The notes: generated by a model not told the origin, from the letters alone. Shown: positions 1-8,969, counted from the first letter of the stretch. The stretch: 32,787 nucleotides of DNA from Oryzibacter oryziterrae (GCF_021864535.1 NZ_JAKJIC010000033.1:1-32787), one strand, 5' to 3'. Numbers and translations: made by a program.

Positions 1-1388
1 GCGCCGCCGCCGCCAGCACCGCAGCCTCCCGCGCCGCCGCCGCTTCCAGCGCCAACGCCGCCATCGCTGCCGCCGCCACCGCCTCCCGCGCCGCGGTCGA
101 CGCCGCTGCTACTTCCCTCGCCGCCGCTGATATGTGGCAATCCATATCTCAGGATTGTTCCGCGCTTGTGATTGGGCAGGCGCTGCATGCGAATACTCTT
201 TGGCCGAACGACGCCCCTAGATGGGCACAGGAGGCGATCGACGGCATGAACGATGTCCTGCTTGCCGACGGGGCTCATTGGGAGGTGTTCGTCAATTGGT
301 ACAGGGATCGACTGGAGGGAGATGCTGCTGCAGCAAGGCGGGGGCGTCCGGCGATCAGAGAGATGGACATCGAGATCGCGACGATTCCGGATGAGGTCTG
401 GAAGGCGGGGCCGGAGCGGGTTTTGGGGCTGATCAAAGAGATACAAGACAAGTATTGGGGGAAATCACAAAGTAATACGCATATCGAGATTCCGGCTCCT
501 CGCCCAGCCGCGATAGAGCCAGAATGGCTTGAAGGACAGTTGGTGCTGCCGGCAAAGCCGGTGCCGTCGGACTTGTCCAAGACCTCTCTGGATTCTGCAT
601 TGATAGCACTGAAGCAGGAGCTTCAGGATCTGGTTGGAGATGCGCGGCAGGTCCACAACATCGATCAGCGATCCATCGACTTTCTTGAAAGGCTAACCCA
701 GCGCCTGCCTCTCTCCGCTCCCACCGAAGTGGAGTTGTTTCGCATTGCTCACACGGAACAGAAACTGCAGGGCTATGTGACGACCGTCAATGACGAGTGG
801 CCAGGTTTTCTGGCGGTGAGCTATGCCAGCACGTTGTTGGCATTCGACCGGACATTGAGACAGTTTCCCGCTTGGCGCAGCTTCTTGCGCAATGCTGCCG
901 ACGCCCGCCTTTCCAATGAAGAAGTCGCAGCGGCACCGCAAGTTGCCATAGAGTTTGCCGAGGCTTTGCGTGTACCGGAAATCGCTACTGTTGTTGACCA
1001 AGCGATCCCTGAAGCGCTCAACAGTCTGGCCGCTTTGGCTCAGCGAGAGGATTGGCAGGCCACCATTGACGTTGGAGCTCAGGACCTCGCTGCAGATCTC
1101 ATTGAGAGTGTGTCCAATATCCTGAAAAATCTGGCGATCCCGGTGCTGGGATATTGCAAAGGCAAGGTCGTTGCTGCCGCGGATTGGGCCAAGGAACTCA
1201 AGGTGGGTGACAGGGCCAGGAACAGCCTTGGCAAAGCCCTTCAGGATGAAGCCGACAACTTTGGTCCGAACCTGATCAAGCTCCTAAAGAAGATGGGAAA
1301 ATGGGGGCCAGCGATCGCTGGAGCCTACCATTTTGGAGCTTTGGATTGGTTCTGGAAGTTATTGGAGCTTTTGGAGCGCTATGCATAG
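1..1388 (+). CDS. Ala-rich uncharacterised protein (5'-truncated by window)
   Basis: The reading frame is open back to base 3, so the gene starts upstream of the window and the Met codon at 132 is probably internal. Bases 3-131 encode a low-complexity tract of mostly Ala with scattered Ser, Thr, Arg and Asp, probably a long helix. A folded segment follows, carrying a Trp/Tyr-rich stretch (LWPNDAPRW, then WEVFVNWYRDRLEG at about residues 50-64 from the internal Met). This resembles the C-terminal half of large Ala-rich hypothetical proteins common in rhizobia and relatives (recognised by pattern, not by search). The remaining roughly 300 residues are mainly helical and end in a weakly hydrophobic, Trp-rich segment. 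There are no catalytic motifs and no assigned function. Its GC content looks lower than that of the genes further right, which may indicate horizontal origin. Confidence 0.75.
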   Translation, partial: AAAASTAASRAAAASSANAAIAAAATASRAAVDAAATSLAAADMWQSISQDCSALVIGQALHANTLWPNDAPRWAQEAIDGMNDVLLADGAHWEVFVNWYRDRLEGDAAAARRGRPAIREMDIEIATIPDEVWKAGPERVLGLIKEIQDKYWGKSQSNTHIEIPAPRPAAIEPEWLEGQLVLPAKPVPSDLSKTSLDSALIALKQELQDLVGDARQVHNIDQRSIDFLERLTQRLPLSAPTEVELFRIAHTEQKLQGYVTTVNDEWPGFLAVSYASTLLAFDRTLRQFPAWRSFLRNAADARLSNEEVAAAPQVAIEFAEALRVPEIATVVDQAIPEALNSLAALAQREDWQATIDVGAQDLAADLIESVSNILKNLAIPVLGYCKGKVVAAADWAKELKVGDRARNSLGKALQDEADNFGPNLIKLLKKMGKWGPAIAGAYHFGALDWFWKLLELLERYA

Positions 1389-1659
1389 GTAGGTAGATTT
1401 AGGGGGAGGTGCTCATTTTGGTGTGCTTTACAGACAAAATCTTATGCTATGTCGAAATGTAGCGGTGTTATTTGGGGAATTTTGCTATTTACTGTAATAA
1501 TACCAAAGTATTTCCCCTTATCCTTCTCCCTCCTTTGTATCCAACTGTATCTCCCTGTCATCTCTTCTTACATATTAGAGATTACTGAAATATCCAAATC
1601 GGCAGATAGTCCTCTGTGAAGACCGGGCGGGGCTCGGTGGGGTTTCTCAGGAGGATGAA

Positions 1660-2571
1660 ATGTCGGATTTGGGGCATGGGCCGCAGGGGTTCAATTGGCG
1701 GGCTTACACGTCGATGATGACCACCGGCGGGTTTGTGGTGATGAGCGTCACGGGCGTGATGCTGTTCACCATTCCGGAGGGGCGGGTGGCCAACTGGGTG
1801 GATTGGTCGATGGTCGGCCTCACCAAGGGGCAGTGGGGCGACATACATCTGACGTCCAGCCTGTTCTTCATCGTGATCGGCCTGTTGCACCTATGGTACA
1901 ACTGGCGCCAGTTCATGGCCTATCTGCGCAGCCGCTTCCAGCAGCGCGTCAAGATCCGGCCCGAGGGACCGGCGGCGGCGGCCTTCATGGCGGTCCTGGT
2001 GGCCTGCACGCTCTATGAAGTGCCGCCCTTCACCTATGTTCTCGACCTCAGCAGCGCCATCAAGGCGTCCTGGTCGGTCGATCCGGCGATGGAACCGCCC
2101 TTCGGTCATGCCGAAGAGGTGACGCTGAAGACGCTGGCGCTGCGCACCGCCACCACGCCGGCCGAGATCATCGGTGCCCTGCGCGATGCTGGCTGGACGG
2201 TGGTGGGCGAGCAGCAGACGGTGCGCCAGGTTGCCGATGCCAACTCGACCTCGCCGGCCGAACTGTGGGTCGACGTGCAGACCGCCATTCCCGCAGTGCG
2301 CCCGGAAGCCATTGATGCAACGGCTGCATGGACTCCTGAAGCCGTCGAGGCCCGCTTCGAGGGCATGGGCTATGGCGGCAAATATGTCAGCGAGGCGGCC
2401 AAGGATCTCGGCCTTCCGGAAGAGACCGTGCTCGGCAAGCTCGCCGCTGTCGATCCGTCGGCCAGTGCATCGGACAAGCTCAAGGATGTGGCCGAGCGGG
2501 CCAAGACCACACCGACCGAGCTCTTGAAGCTCATCCTGGTCAAGGACTATCAGCTGCCCAAGGCCGAGTGA
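1660..2571 (+). CDS. DUF4405-type membrane protein with C-terminal soluble extension
   Basis: The ATG is preceded by a strong ribosome site (AGGAGGATGAA), which fixes the start. The 303-residue protein begins with three hydrophobic helices at about residues 20-41, 65-86 and 105-124. His residues in the second helix region (DIHLTSS and LLHLWYNW) recall the haem-ligating helices of cytochrome b561/FdnI-like proteins, to which DUF4405 is related. The C-terminal 170 or so residues are hydrophilic and helical, with repeated modules of the kind LGLPEETVLGKLAAVDP that look like small helical bundles. The probable role is a membrane-bound electron-transfer subunit, but no partner dehydrogenase is adjacent. 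The family call rests on the N-terminal pattern; the C-terminal part is unassigned. Confidence 0.7.
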   Translation: MSDLGHGPQGFNWRAYTSMMTTGGFVVMSVTGVMLFTIPEGRVANWVDWSMVGLTKGQWGDIHLTSSLFFIVIGLLHLWYNWRQFMAYLRSRFQQRVKIRPEGPAAAAFMAVLVACTLYEVPPFTYVLDLSSAIKASWSVDPAMEPPFGHAEEVTLKTLALRTATTPAEIIGALRDAGWTVVGEQQTVRQVADANSTSPAELWVDVQTAIPAVRPEAIDATAAWTPEAVEARFEGMGYGGKYVSEAAKDLGLPEETVLGKLAAVDPSASASDKLKDVAERAKTTPTELLKLILVKDYQLPKAE

Positions 2572-2596
2572 TCCACCACCCCTTGCACGGTTTGGC

Positions 2597-2624
2597 AATG
2601 GCATCGGCTCCCACCGGTGCCATT
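2597..2624 (+). terminator. Hairpin after DUF4405 gene
   Basis: AATGGCA and CGG pair with CCG and TGCCATT around a 6-nt loop, giving an 11-pair stem with one T-G pair, 26 bases past the stop codon. No U tract follows, so termination is possible but not certain. Confidence 0.4.
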
Positions 2625-2686
2625 CGCCGCTTGGGGCGCGAATCGGCTAAGACTGGGGCACTATCAACGTGGCCGCGAGGTCAGCC

Positions 2687-3124
2687 ATGTCGCTCGTTCT
2701 TCTTTTGCATATCCTGTTCGCCGGCCTGTGGATCGGCTGTGTGATGACCGAAGTCCTGTTCGAGCGAACGCTGTCCGGACAGGGGTGGGCGGCTGACAAG
2801 TTGTTGGCCCGCCTGCATTATCGCGTTGACCTTGCCGTCGAGATGCCAGCCGCCCTTGGGGTGGGCGTCACCGGCAGCCTGATGGCGGCACGGATCGTCC
2901 ACTGGGACATGGCGCTTGCCACCATGGCCACGGCAGGTCTGCTGGCCATCGCCGCCAACATCCTGTGTCTCGTCCACGTGCGTCGCCGCCACCTGGCTGC
3001 ACTCGACGGAGATCGCAAGGCCCATTCCGCCGCCGACATCCGTCAGCATCGCGTTGGAACGCTGGTGGTTCTGGCGCTGCTCGTCGCCATTGGCGCGGCT
3101 GTCAGCGGCACGCAAATCCTGTGA
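2687..3124 (+). CDS. Small four-helix integral membrane protein
   Basis: The 145-residue protein has four hydrophobic helices at about residues 1-20, 50-68, 72-95 and 120-142. The loop between helices 3 and 4 is basic (HVRRRHLAAL). I chose the ATG at 2687 because GAGG lies 6 bases upstream and translation then begins directly with helix 1. A GTG at 2669 is in frame but has a poorer ribosome site. His residues in helix 1 (LLHILFAGLWIG) and near helix 2 (LHYRVD) are arranged as in CopD/DUF2214-like small membrane proteins that may bind haem. I do not recognise a specific family with certainty. It may form a pair with the DUF4405 gene upstream, though a hairpin lies between them. Confidence 0.6.
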   Translation: MSLVLLLHILFAGLWIGCVMTEVLFERTLSGQGWAADKLLARLHYRVDLAVEMPAALGVGVTGSLMAARIVHWDMALATMATAGLLAIAANILCLVHVRRRHLAALDGDRKAHSAADIRQHRVGTLVVLALLVAIGAAVSGTQIL

Positions 3125-3237
3125 AGACCGAGTCCATGTCGGTCCAGGCGGAGTCATCTTGAGTCAGGCACACTCATCGGCAGCCTTTGGGGGCCATGGG
3201 TCAGCATGGCCGTTCAAAGACCACCCTTCGCCTTGTG

Positions 3238-3390
3238 CTCACCCGAACAACGCCCTCAGATGATCGTTGAGGAACACGCCCCTAGGATCGAGCCGGTCGC
3301 GGATGGCGCAGAAGTCGTGGTAGCGGGGATAGAGGCGGGGCAGGTCTTCGCGCTCGTTGAAATGCAGCTTGCCCCAGTGCGGGCGGGCGT
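3238..3390 (-). pseudogene. 3'-terminal relic of a lactone oxidase gene
   Basis: These 153 bases match 5128-5280, the 3' end of the intact oxidase gene, with only five mismatches. All five (3250, 3284, 3287, 3290, 3293) fall at third codon positions and are synonymous, so the last 49 encoded residues, including the HWGK motif and the C-terminal RALFG, are identical. Homology stops abruptly at 3390. The frame stays open further on the minus strand (to about 3748), but that extension is unrelated to the oxidase and antisense to the RTX gene. The fragment lacks the FAD domain and cannot be functional. Confidence 0.85.
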
Positions 3391-3546
3391 TGGTGGTCGA
3401 GCGTAGTCGCAACTCGTTTCTTGAGACCCGTACAACTAAGCAGTCTGCGCCGGATGACGAAACGGGATCGCTCCAAGGCGGCAGCCCAACCCCGACGTGT
3501 TGCGCCCGGGCTCGATAGGTTTCTAGTGTGTAACTTCTTGGACATA

Positions 3547-3575
3547 TTGACAATTCAAGATTGTAAAAATACAAA
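3547..3575 (+). promoter_or_regulatory. Sigma70-like promoter for first RTX gene
   Basis: A TTGACA -35 box (3547-3552), a 17-base AT-rich spacer and a TACAAA -10 box (3570-3575) lie 23 bases before the TTG start at 3599. This gives a very short leader. It is inferred from consensus only. Confidence 0.5.
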
Positions 3576-3598
3576 TCATCATTGTCTTGAGGTGCAAT

Positions 3599-5071
3599 TT
3601 GAAGCTGTTTCCCTTCCATCTTGCCATGTTTGTCCTGTTCGCCTTCAATGCTAGCGCAGAGTGCAGGTATGGAATAAGCCTTCCAATGATTGTCGGCGAC
3701 TGCGAAGTTATTGATGGAAAGCGGGTTTATCGAGCGCAAGAGGATCATCTGGTCGGAACGAACTCACGCGAGGATCTCGATGGGGGCACGTTGAATGACC
3801 GCATCGAAGGGCTTGGTGGAAACGACCAGTTGTTCGGGGGAAGTGGCGACGACATTTTGTCCGGCGGGGCGGGTTCCGATGACCTTGATGGCGGGGAGGG
3901 CAATGACGTGTTGATTGCGGGGCCTCCGGGAAGTGGTGTCGTCGATGGGCGGTTCATTGGAGATATGCTGTATCCGGGGCCTGGCGATGATCGACTGACC
4001 GGTTCATCCGGCGACGACAGTCTCAATTTGAGCGCGAGTTTCAAGGCAAGCGGCTCGGATATCGGTCACGCAGGGGCAGGCAATGATGAGGTTCGGGACG
4101 GCACCAAGGCGGACACCATCTGGCTTGATGCTGGCGATGACCGAGTTTTGGACCAGCCGGCGGGGCTGCCGGATCATTGGTATGGAGGGGCGGGCTTTGA
4201 TGAGTTCTATTTCACGGGAAGTCCTGTTGCGGTTGATCTGACTGCAAATCCCCCCGTGGGGCCAAATGGTGACATCATCAAGGGTTTCGAAAGGTTTGTG
4301 CTCACTCCATTCAGCGATACGTTCACGGTGAGCTATGATGTGTCGGATACGACGCGAGATTTCGGGGCACCTCTGCATTCGCTAGAGATTTTAACCTATG
4401 ACACGCCAAAAGATGACACTGTCCTCGACCACATCGTGGTCAAGGATGGCACGGGATCCAGGCAAGGCGGCGGTGCGTTGATCATTCTGCCGATCGGGCC
4501 CGTCGACGTCACTACCGGATCGCGCTCCGACAGTATTATTTTTGGCCAAGGTACTGTCCACGCGGGTGCGGGTGCAGACTTTGTCTCCATTGTTGGTTTC
4601 TCTGACGCCACAGTGTTTGGTGAAGCAGGGGACGACGAGATTGATGGTGGGCTTGGCAAAGCCACTATTATTGGCGGTCAAGGTGCTGACGCAATAAACT
4701 GCGGTTCAATAGATAACGAGACTGACAATGGGGCAGTTGATATTGTGCGCTATGAGAATGCGAGTGAGTCAACCGTCAAGAAGACCGACGTCATTTCTCA
4801 CTTCAATCCTAAACAGGACAAGATTGATCTGAGCCAGCTGGACGCCGATGCTATTCATGGTGGCAGGCAACCCTTCAAACTGGTGTCCAAATTTACAGGA
4901 AAACCTGGTCAGTTGCTGGTGAAGTTGAACAAGCTATCCAGTTTGCAGTCGTCCATCCTGCTGAAGGGCGATATCAATGGTGACCGGCGGGTGGACTTCC
5001 TCGTCTCGATTTCCAACGCCAAAGGCAGCTTTCTGCAGGTGCCGCCTTCTGAGTTCATAGTCCTCAAGTGA
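3599..5071 (+). CDS. Secreted RTX-repeat calcium-binding protein, copy 1
   Basis: I chose a TTG start at 3599: TGAGG lies 6 bases upstream, and translation from here gives a clean Sec signal peptide (MKLFPFHLAMFVLFAFNASA, cleavage before EC). The paralogue at 6641 has the same layout. The mature protein starts with a Cys pair (EC... IVGDC) and then has GGxGxDxLxGG-type Ca-binding nonapeptides at about residues 55-105. A beta-rich middle with scattered repeats follows. The last 110 or so residues resemble the serralysin C-terminal domain (Peptidase_M10_C): KTDVISHFNPKQDKIDL, a GDINGDRRVDF loop and a hydrophobic end FIVLK. There is no protease zinc motif, so it is probably a structural or adhesive Ca-binding exoprotein. 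GC looks lower than in the paralogue. Confidence 0.8.
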   Translation: MKLFPFHLAMFVLFAFNASAECRYGISLPMIVGDCEVIDGKRVYRAQEDHLVGTNSREDLDGGTLNDRIEGLGGNDQLFGGSGDDILSGGAGSDDLDGGEGNDVLIAGPPGSGVVDGRFIGDMLYPGPGDDRLTGSSGDDSLNLSASFKASGSDIGHAGAGNDEVRDGTKADTIWLDAGDDRVLDQPAGLPDHWYGGAGFDEFYFTGSPVAVDLTANPPVGPNGDIIKGFERFVLTPFSDTFTVSYDVSDTTRDFGAPLHSLEILTYDTPKDDTVLDHIVVKDGTGSRQGGGALIILPIGPVDVTTGSRSDSIIFGQGTVHAGAGADFVSIVGFSDATVFGEAGDDEIDGGLGKATIIGGQGADAINCGSIDNETDNGAVDIVRYENASESTVKKTDVISHFNPKQDKIDLSQLDADAIHGGRQPFKLVSKFTGKPGQLLVKLNKLSSLQSSILLKGDINGDRRVDFLVSISNAKGSFLQVPPSEFIVLK

Positions 5072-5128
5072 CGCTCGCGACGTGGGCGACTTGGGGCCGC
5101 GTCAGGGCGGTCCCCACATTCCGGCGCC

Positions 5129-6379
5129 TCACCCGAACAGCGCCCTCAGATGATCGTTGAGGAACACGCCCCTGGGGTCCAGGCGGTCGCGGATGGCGCA
5201 GAAGTCGTGGTAGCGGGGATAGAGGCGGGGCAGGTCTTCGCGCTCGTTGAAATGCAGCTTGCCCCAGTGCGGGCGGGCGTCGTAGCGGCGCAGGATGGTG
5301 TCGCAGTCGGTGAGGAACTCCCAATAGTCGATGCCGGGGCCGCCGGAGACGGAGATCATCACGCTGGGGCGCTTGTAGAAGGGACTCAGCATGGCGTCGT
5401 CGCCGGCGATGAAGCGGTATTCCACCGGGTAGATGCAGTTGGTGTGCTTGCTGAGGATCAGCGCGCGGATCTCGCGCAGGGCGGCGACGCCAGCTTCGAC
5501 GGGGACGGCATATTCGAACTCGTGGAAGTTCGGCACATAGGTGATCGGATAGATCTCCGATGAATAGGCGGCACGCTCGAAGGTTGCCTCGTTCTCGAAG
5601 GGCGCCTCGTCGGTGATGTTCATCACCTTCATCTCGCAGCAGTCGTAATCCTTGTCCGTGGTGGACACGGCGGACAGGTCCGGCAGGCAATAGAGATGGC
5701 GGGATTCCGGCGTCGGGCACCAGAAGAAGCCGAAGTGGCGGTTCTCGGCGGCGAGCTCGTCATGTTTGGCCATGGCGGTCTCGAAATCGTCGCGCCAGAG
5801 TTTTTCCTTGAGATTGTAGGCCTCCATCACCGAAATGGTGACCTCGGAGATGACGCCGAGCATGCCGATGGAGACGCGGGCGGCGTTGACCATGTCGAGG
5901 TCGGTCGTATCGTTGAAGGCGAGCACGGAGCCATCCGGCTGCACGATGCGAAAGCCGACGGCCGAGGAGGCGAGGTTGCCGAGGGTGAGGCCGGTGCCGT
6001 GGGTGCCAGTGGTCATGGCGCCGACGATGGCCTGGCTGTCGATGTCGCCCTGATTGCGCAGCGACAGGCCGAGCGCCTTCAGCTCCCGACCGATCTGGTT
6101 GATGCGGGTGCCGGCCTTGACGGTGACGCGTTTGGCCTCCTGGTTGACGGAAACGACGCCGTTGAGCTTTTCGAGGCTGAGCTGAAGACCGTTGATCGCC
6201 ACCACGGGCGTGAAGGAATGGCCCGAGCCGGCGACGCGTACACCCATGCCCTGGCTGGTGGCGAGCGCGACGAGTTCGCAGAGTTCAGCCTCGCTCTCCG
6301 GAACATTGCGATGGCGCGCCACGAAGGATTGATTGCCGACCCAGTTGCGCCAATTGCCACCCTTGCCAAGCGAAGCCAT
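5129..6379 (-). CDS. FAD-linked sugar-lactone oxidase (D-arabinono-1,4-lactone oxidase type)
   Basis: The 416-residue protein belongs to the VAO/PCMH flavoprotein family. The N-terminal FAD domain carries GVRVAGSGHSFTPV, in which His54 is the expected site of covalent FAD attachment, followed by GAMTTGTHGTG in the PCMH fold. The C-terminal ALO domain ends with the signature HWGK (His371-Lys374) and a conserved LDPRGVFLNDHL tail. Family members oxidise aldono-1,4-lactones or related polyols with O2 or an acceptor. I chose ATG 6379 (MASLGKGG), which has GGGGGAT 7 bases upstream, over an in-frame GTG at 6394. It lies between two RTX paralogues, convergent with the first and divergent from the second. 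A relic of a second copy lies at 3238-3390. Confidence 0.88.
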   Translation of the reverse strand: MASLGKGGNWRNWVGNQSFVARHRNVPESEAELCELVALATSQGMGVRVAGSGHSFTPVVAINGLQLSLEKLNGVVSVNQEAKRVTVKAGTRINQIGRELKALGLSLRNQGDIDSQAIVGAMTTGTHGTGLTLGNLASSAVGFRIVQPDGSVLAFNDTTDLDMVNAARVSIGMLGVISEVTISVMEAYNLKEKLWRDDFETAMAKHDELAAENRHFGFFWCPTPESRHLYCLPDLSAVSTTDKDYDCCEMKVMNITDEAPFENEATFERAAYSSEIYPITYVPNFHEFEYAVPVEAGVAALREIRALILSKHTNCIYPVEYRFIAGDDAMLSPFYKRPSVMISVSGGPGIDYWEFLTDCDTILRRYDARPHWGKLHFNEREDLPRLYPRYHDFCAIRDRLDPRGVFLNDHLRALFG

Positions 6380-6610
6380 CGACCGATCCCCCACAAAAAG
6401 TCAAATAAGCAAATGTCCGGGGGCAGCATGCCATGCGCCTGTGGGCATGGCGATAACATTCTTGAGGCAGTCCCGGTCAATCGGCAGGCGAGTCCATGCG
6501 GGTTCATGAGGAGTCAGATTGATTCATTCTGCCGCATATTCCCGCACCCGGTGTCACAGGGGATCGGGAAAATCAGCTTCCGGGTGCAAGACAGACACAT
6601 TTCGCTGTGG

Positions 6611-6628
6611 CAATATGTGATTATATTG
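6611..6628 (+). promoter_or_regulatory. Inverted repeat before second RTX gene
   Basis: CAATAT and ATATTG form perfect 6-base arms around GTGATT, ending just before the GGAGG ribosome site of the RTX gene at 6641. It could be an operator or a leader hairpin sequestering the ribosome site. No function is established. Confidence 0.35.
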
Positions 6629-6640
6629 CGGAGGTTTTCC

Positions 6641-8266
6641 ATGAAATCACTTTGTCTTCTGGCAACAACTGCGCTCATGGCTTCGGGACAGCTTGCCTTT
6701 GCGGGGCAATGCGAGACCAAGCATTCCAGCTATTCCGACATTGTCGGCGATTGCTACACCACATCCGGCGGCAAGCAGGTATTGGGCAATCGGGCCGACA
6801 CGTTGATCGGCAATCCCGGCGAAGACCACATCTGGGGTTACAAGCTCAACGACGACATCCGCGCCGGCGGCGGTAACGATCAGGCCTGGGGCGGACCGGG
6901 CAACGACACGATCATCGGTGAAGGCGGGCGCGACGTCATCGACGGAGAAGACGGCAACGACAGCCTCGACGGCGGCAGCGACAACGACGATCTCTATGGC
7001 GGCAAGGGTAATGATACCTTGCACGGTCGCGAAGGTGCCGATGAACTCTACGGCGCCGACGGGGACGACACCCTGTTCGGCGATCTGCCCGAGGCTGCTG
7101 CCGGGTTTGGCGGTGTTCACGAGGGCGACACCTTCCATCCCGGCAATGGCGTCGACACCATGACCGGTACCTCAGGTTACGACGATTTCCAGCTGGACGC
7201 CGACACCAAGGCCGGCAGCAACACGCTGCATGCCGGCGGCGGGACGGACGTCGCCAAAGGAGGGCTGAAAGCGGATTATGCCTGGATGGAAGGCGGCAAC
7301 GATACCGTGGAGGACAACAACAATGGCGCCGCCGACCGCTGGAATGGCGGCCTCGGGTCCGACAGTATCAGCTATTACCACTCGGCCACCGGCGTGACCA
7401 TCGATCTCACCAAGGGCAAGCATCAGGGGCCGGGCGGCGACACCATCACCGGCTTCGAACAGTTCGTGTTGAGCCAGCAGTCCGACAGCCTGCGCGTCGA
7501 CTATGAGGACGCCGACACGGCTTCAACGAAGGTCGGCAGCGCACCGAACTATCTGTTGATCATCACCGGTACTGCCACATCCTCTAAGAAGGGTGACTTC
7601 ATCGAGGTGAAGGGCCCGGCAAAGGGGGCCAAGCTGCCCAAGGCGAGCAAAGGCGCTCTCATCGCCGCAACCGACGGAAATGACACGGTATTCGGCGGGG
7701 ATCTGACCGACGATATCCTGTTGATGGAGGGCGATGACACCGGCGTCGGCGGCGGTGGCGACGACTTGATCCAAGGCGGTGACGGCGACGACACCTTGCG
7801 CGGGGAAGCCGGCAAGGACACCCTGTTCGGGGCCACCGGCGCCGACACTTTAGTGGGTGGTGACGGCGGCGACATGATCGATTGCGGCCTGAAGGGCGTC
7901 ACTTCCGGCGGCAAACCCATCCATGACGACGCGGCCGATACCGTCGTCTTCAACAAGGTTTCGGACTCGATGCCCTCCAAGCCGGACATCATCACGTCCT
8001 TCCATCCGGCCAAGGATCGCATCGATCTGTCGCGGGTCGACGCTAACAGTAAGGTGGCGGGCGTTCAGCATTTCAAGATCGTCAACGCCTTCACCGGAGC
8101 CGCCGGCGAACTGATGGTGACCTATGACCCAAGCTCGCCTGAACAGCCGTTGTTCACCCTGATGGGTAACACGGCGGGAACCGGTGTCGATTTCATGGTC
8201 ATGATCGGCTTCCTGCCCGGCAACTGGGGTGCCACAAAGCCGGCGAGCTTCATCATCCTGAAGTGA
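6641..8266 (+). CDS. Secreted RTX-repeat calcium-binding protein, copy 2
   Basis: The frame is open far upstream, but the ATG at 6641 has GGAGG 6 bases before it and opens a Sec signal peptide (MKSLCLLATTALMASGQLAFA, cleaved before GQC). The mature 520 or so residues begin with a Cys pair (QC... IVGDC) shared with the paralogue at 3599. A first block of RTX nonapeptides lies at residues 65-150 (GGGNDQAWGGPGNDTIIG and following) and a second at about 345-420 (GGGGDDLIQGGDGDDTLRG). The C-terminal domain resembles Peptidase_M10_C (DIITSFHPAKDRIDLSRVD) and ends KPASFIILK. No zinc-protease or lipase motif is present. The two repeat blocks should fold as Ca-loaded parallel beta-rolls outside the cell. 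It is divergent from the lactone oxidase, with a 261-base shared upstream region. Confidence 0.85.
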   Translation: MKSLCLLATTALMASGQLAFAGQCETKHSSYSDIVGDCYTTSGGKQVLGNRADTLIGNPGEDHIWGYKLNDDIRAGGGNDQAWGGPGNDTIIGEGGRDVIDGEDGNDSLDGGSDNDDLYGGKGNDTLHGREGADELYGADGDDTLFGDLPEAAAGFGGVHEGDTFHPGNGVDTMTGTSGYDDFQLDADTKAGSNTLHAGGGTDVAKGGLKADYAWMEGGNDTVEDNNNGAADRWNGGLGSDSISYYHSATGVTIDLTKGKHQGPGGDTITGFEQFVLSQQSDSLRVDYEDADTASTKVGSAPNYLLIITGTATSSKKGDFIEVKGPAKGAKLPKASKGALIAATDGNDTVFGGDLTDDILLMEGDDTGVGGGGDDLIQGGDGDDTLRGEAGKDTLFGATGADTLVGGDGGDMIDCGLKGVTSGGKPIHDDAADTVVFNKVSDSMPSKPDIITSFHPAKDRIDLSRVDANSKVAGVQHFKIVNAFTGAAGELMVTYDPSSPEQPLFTLMGNTAGTGVDFMVMIGFLPGNWGATKPASFIILK

Positions 8267-8351
8267 CGATCCGGCAAGCTCCGGCTTGTGCGGCGCTCGG
8301 AAAGTGCATAGAGCGTTGGCGCCGCACATGATTTCCAAAAGGCCGGACCCG

Positions 8352-8969
8352 ATGACCGACGACAGCCTGCTCGACCCCGCCCGCCATGGCTTCCTGGAGG
8401 ATGCCATGGCCATCATCACCGGCACGCTGCTCTGTGCCCTCGGCGTCGAGTTTTTCCGTCATGCCCACCTGGGCACCGGCGGCACGGCGGGCCTTGCCTT
8501 TCTGGTGCACTATGTCTCCGGCTACCCGATCGGCAACGTGCTTTTCGTGCTGAACCTGCCCTTTTACGTCTTCGCCTGGCTCGCCATGGGCCGGGAGTTC
8601 ACCCTCAAGACCTTCGCCGCCGTGGCGCTGTTTGCCGGCGAAGGCCTTGTCATGCCACATGTTTTCGCAATCAACCTCGCTGTCCCCCTGTTCGCGACGA
8701 TTGTCGGCGGCATTCTCGTCGGCGTCGGTCTGCTGATCCTGCTTCGCCACAAGGCAAGTCTCGGCGGTATCGGCGTGCTCGCCGCCTTCGTGCAGCAGAA
8801 GCTCGGCTGGCGGGCCGGCAAGTTCCAGATGGCCTGCGACCTCCTGATCGTCGCCGCCGCCTTCCTGGTTCTGAGCTGGCAGGACGTAGCCCTGTCGGTG
8901 CTCGGCGCGGTGGTGCTGAACCTCATCCTTGCCGTCAATCATAAACCCGGCCGCTACAACGGGTATTAA
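8352..8969 (+). CDS. YitT-family (DUF161) membrane protein, copy 1
   Basis: The 205-residue protein has about five hydrophobic helices and the YitT core pattern: GVEFFRHAHLGTGGTAGLA after helix 1, a Gly-rich helix (GGILVGVGLLILLRHKAS) and LGGIGVLAAFVQQK. Family members are multi-pass inner-membrane proteins of unproven, probably transport, function. The C-terminal DUF2179 domain of longer YitT proteins is absent. I chose ATG 8352 over upstream in-frame codons because AAAAGG lies about 10 bases before it. It is about 65-70% identical by eye to the copy at 10881 and ends in the same NHKPGRYNGY. Its TAA stop codon is formed by the first bases of a palindromic repeat. Confidence 0.85.
   Translation: MTDDSLLDPARHGFLEDAMAIITGTLLCALGVEFFRHAHLGTGGTAGLAFLVHYVSGYPIGNVLFVLNLPFYVFAWLAMGREFTLKTFAAVALFAGEGLVMPHVFAINLAVPLFATIVGGILVGVGLLILLRHKASLGGIGVLAAFVQQKLGWRAGKFQMACDLLIVAAAFLVLSWQDVALSVLGAVVLNLILAVNHKPGRYNGY

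Noticed and set aside
1-131. GCC triplet expansion as a stand-alone DNA repeat
   Set aside because: It is continuous with the downstream reading frame and interspersed with other codons, so it is better explained as the Ala-rich part of the protein.
3239-3748. 169-residue minus-strand protein ending in oxidase sequence
   Set aside because: Only the last 50 or so residues are oxidase-derived; the rest is antisense to the RTX leader and unrelated, so it is treated as a relic, not a gene.
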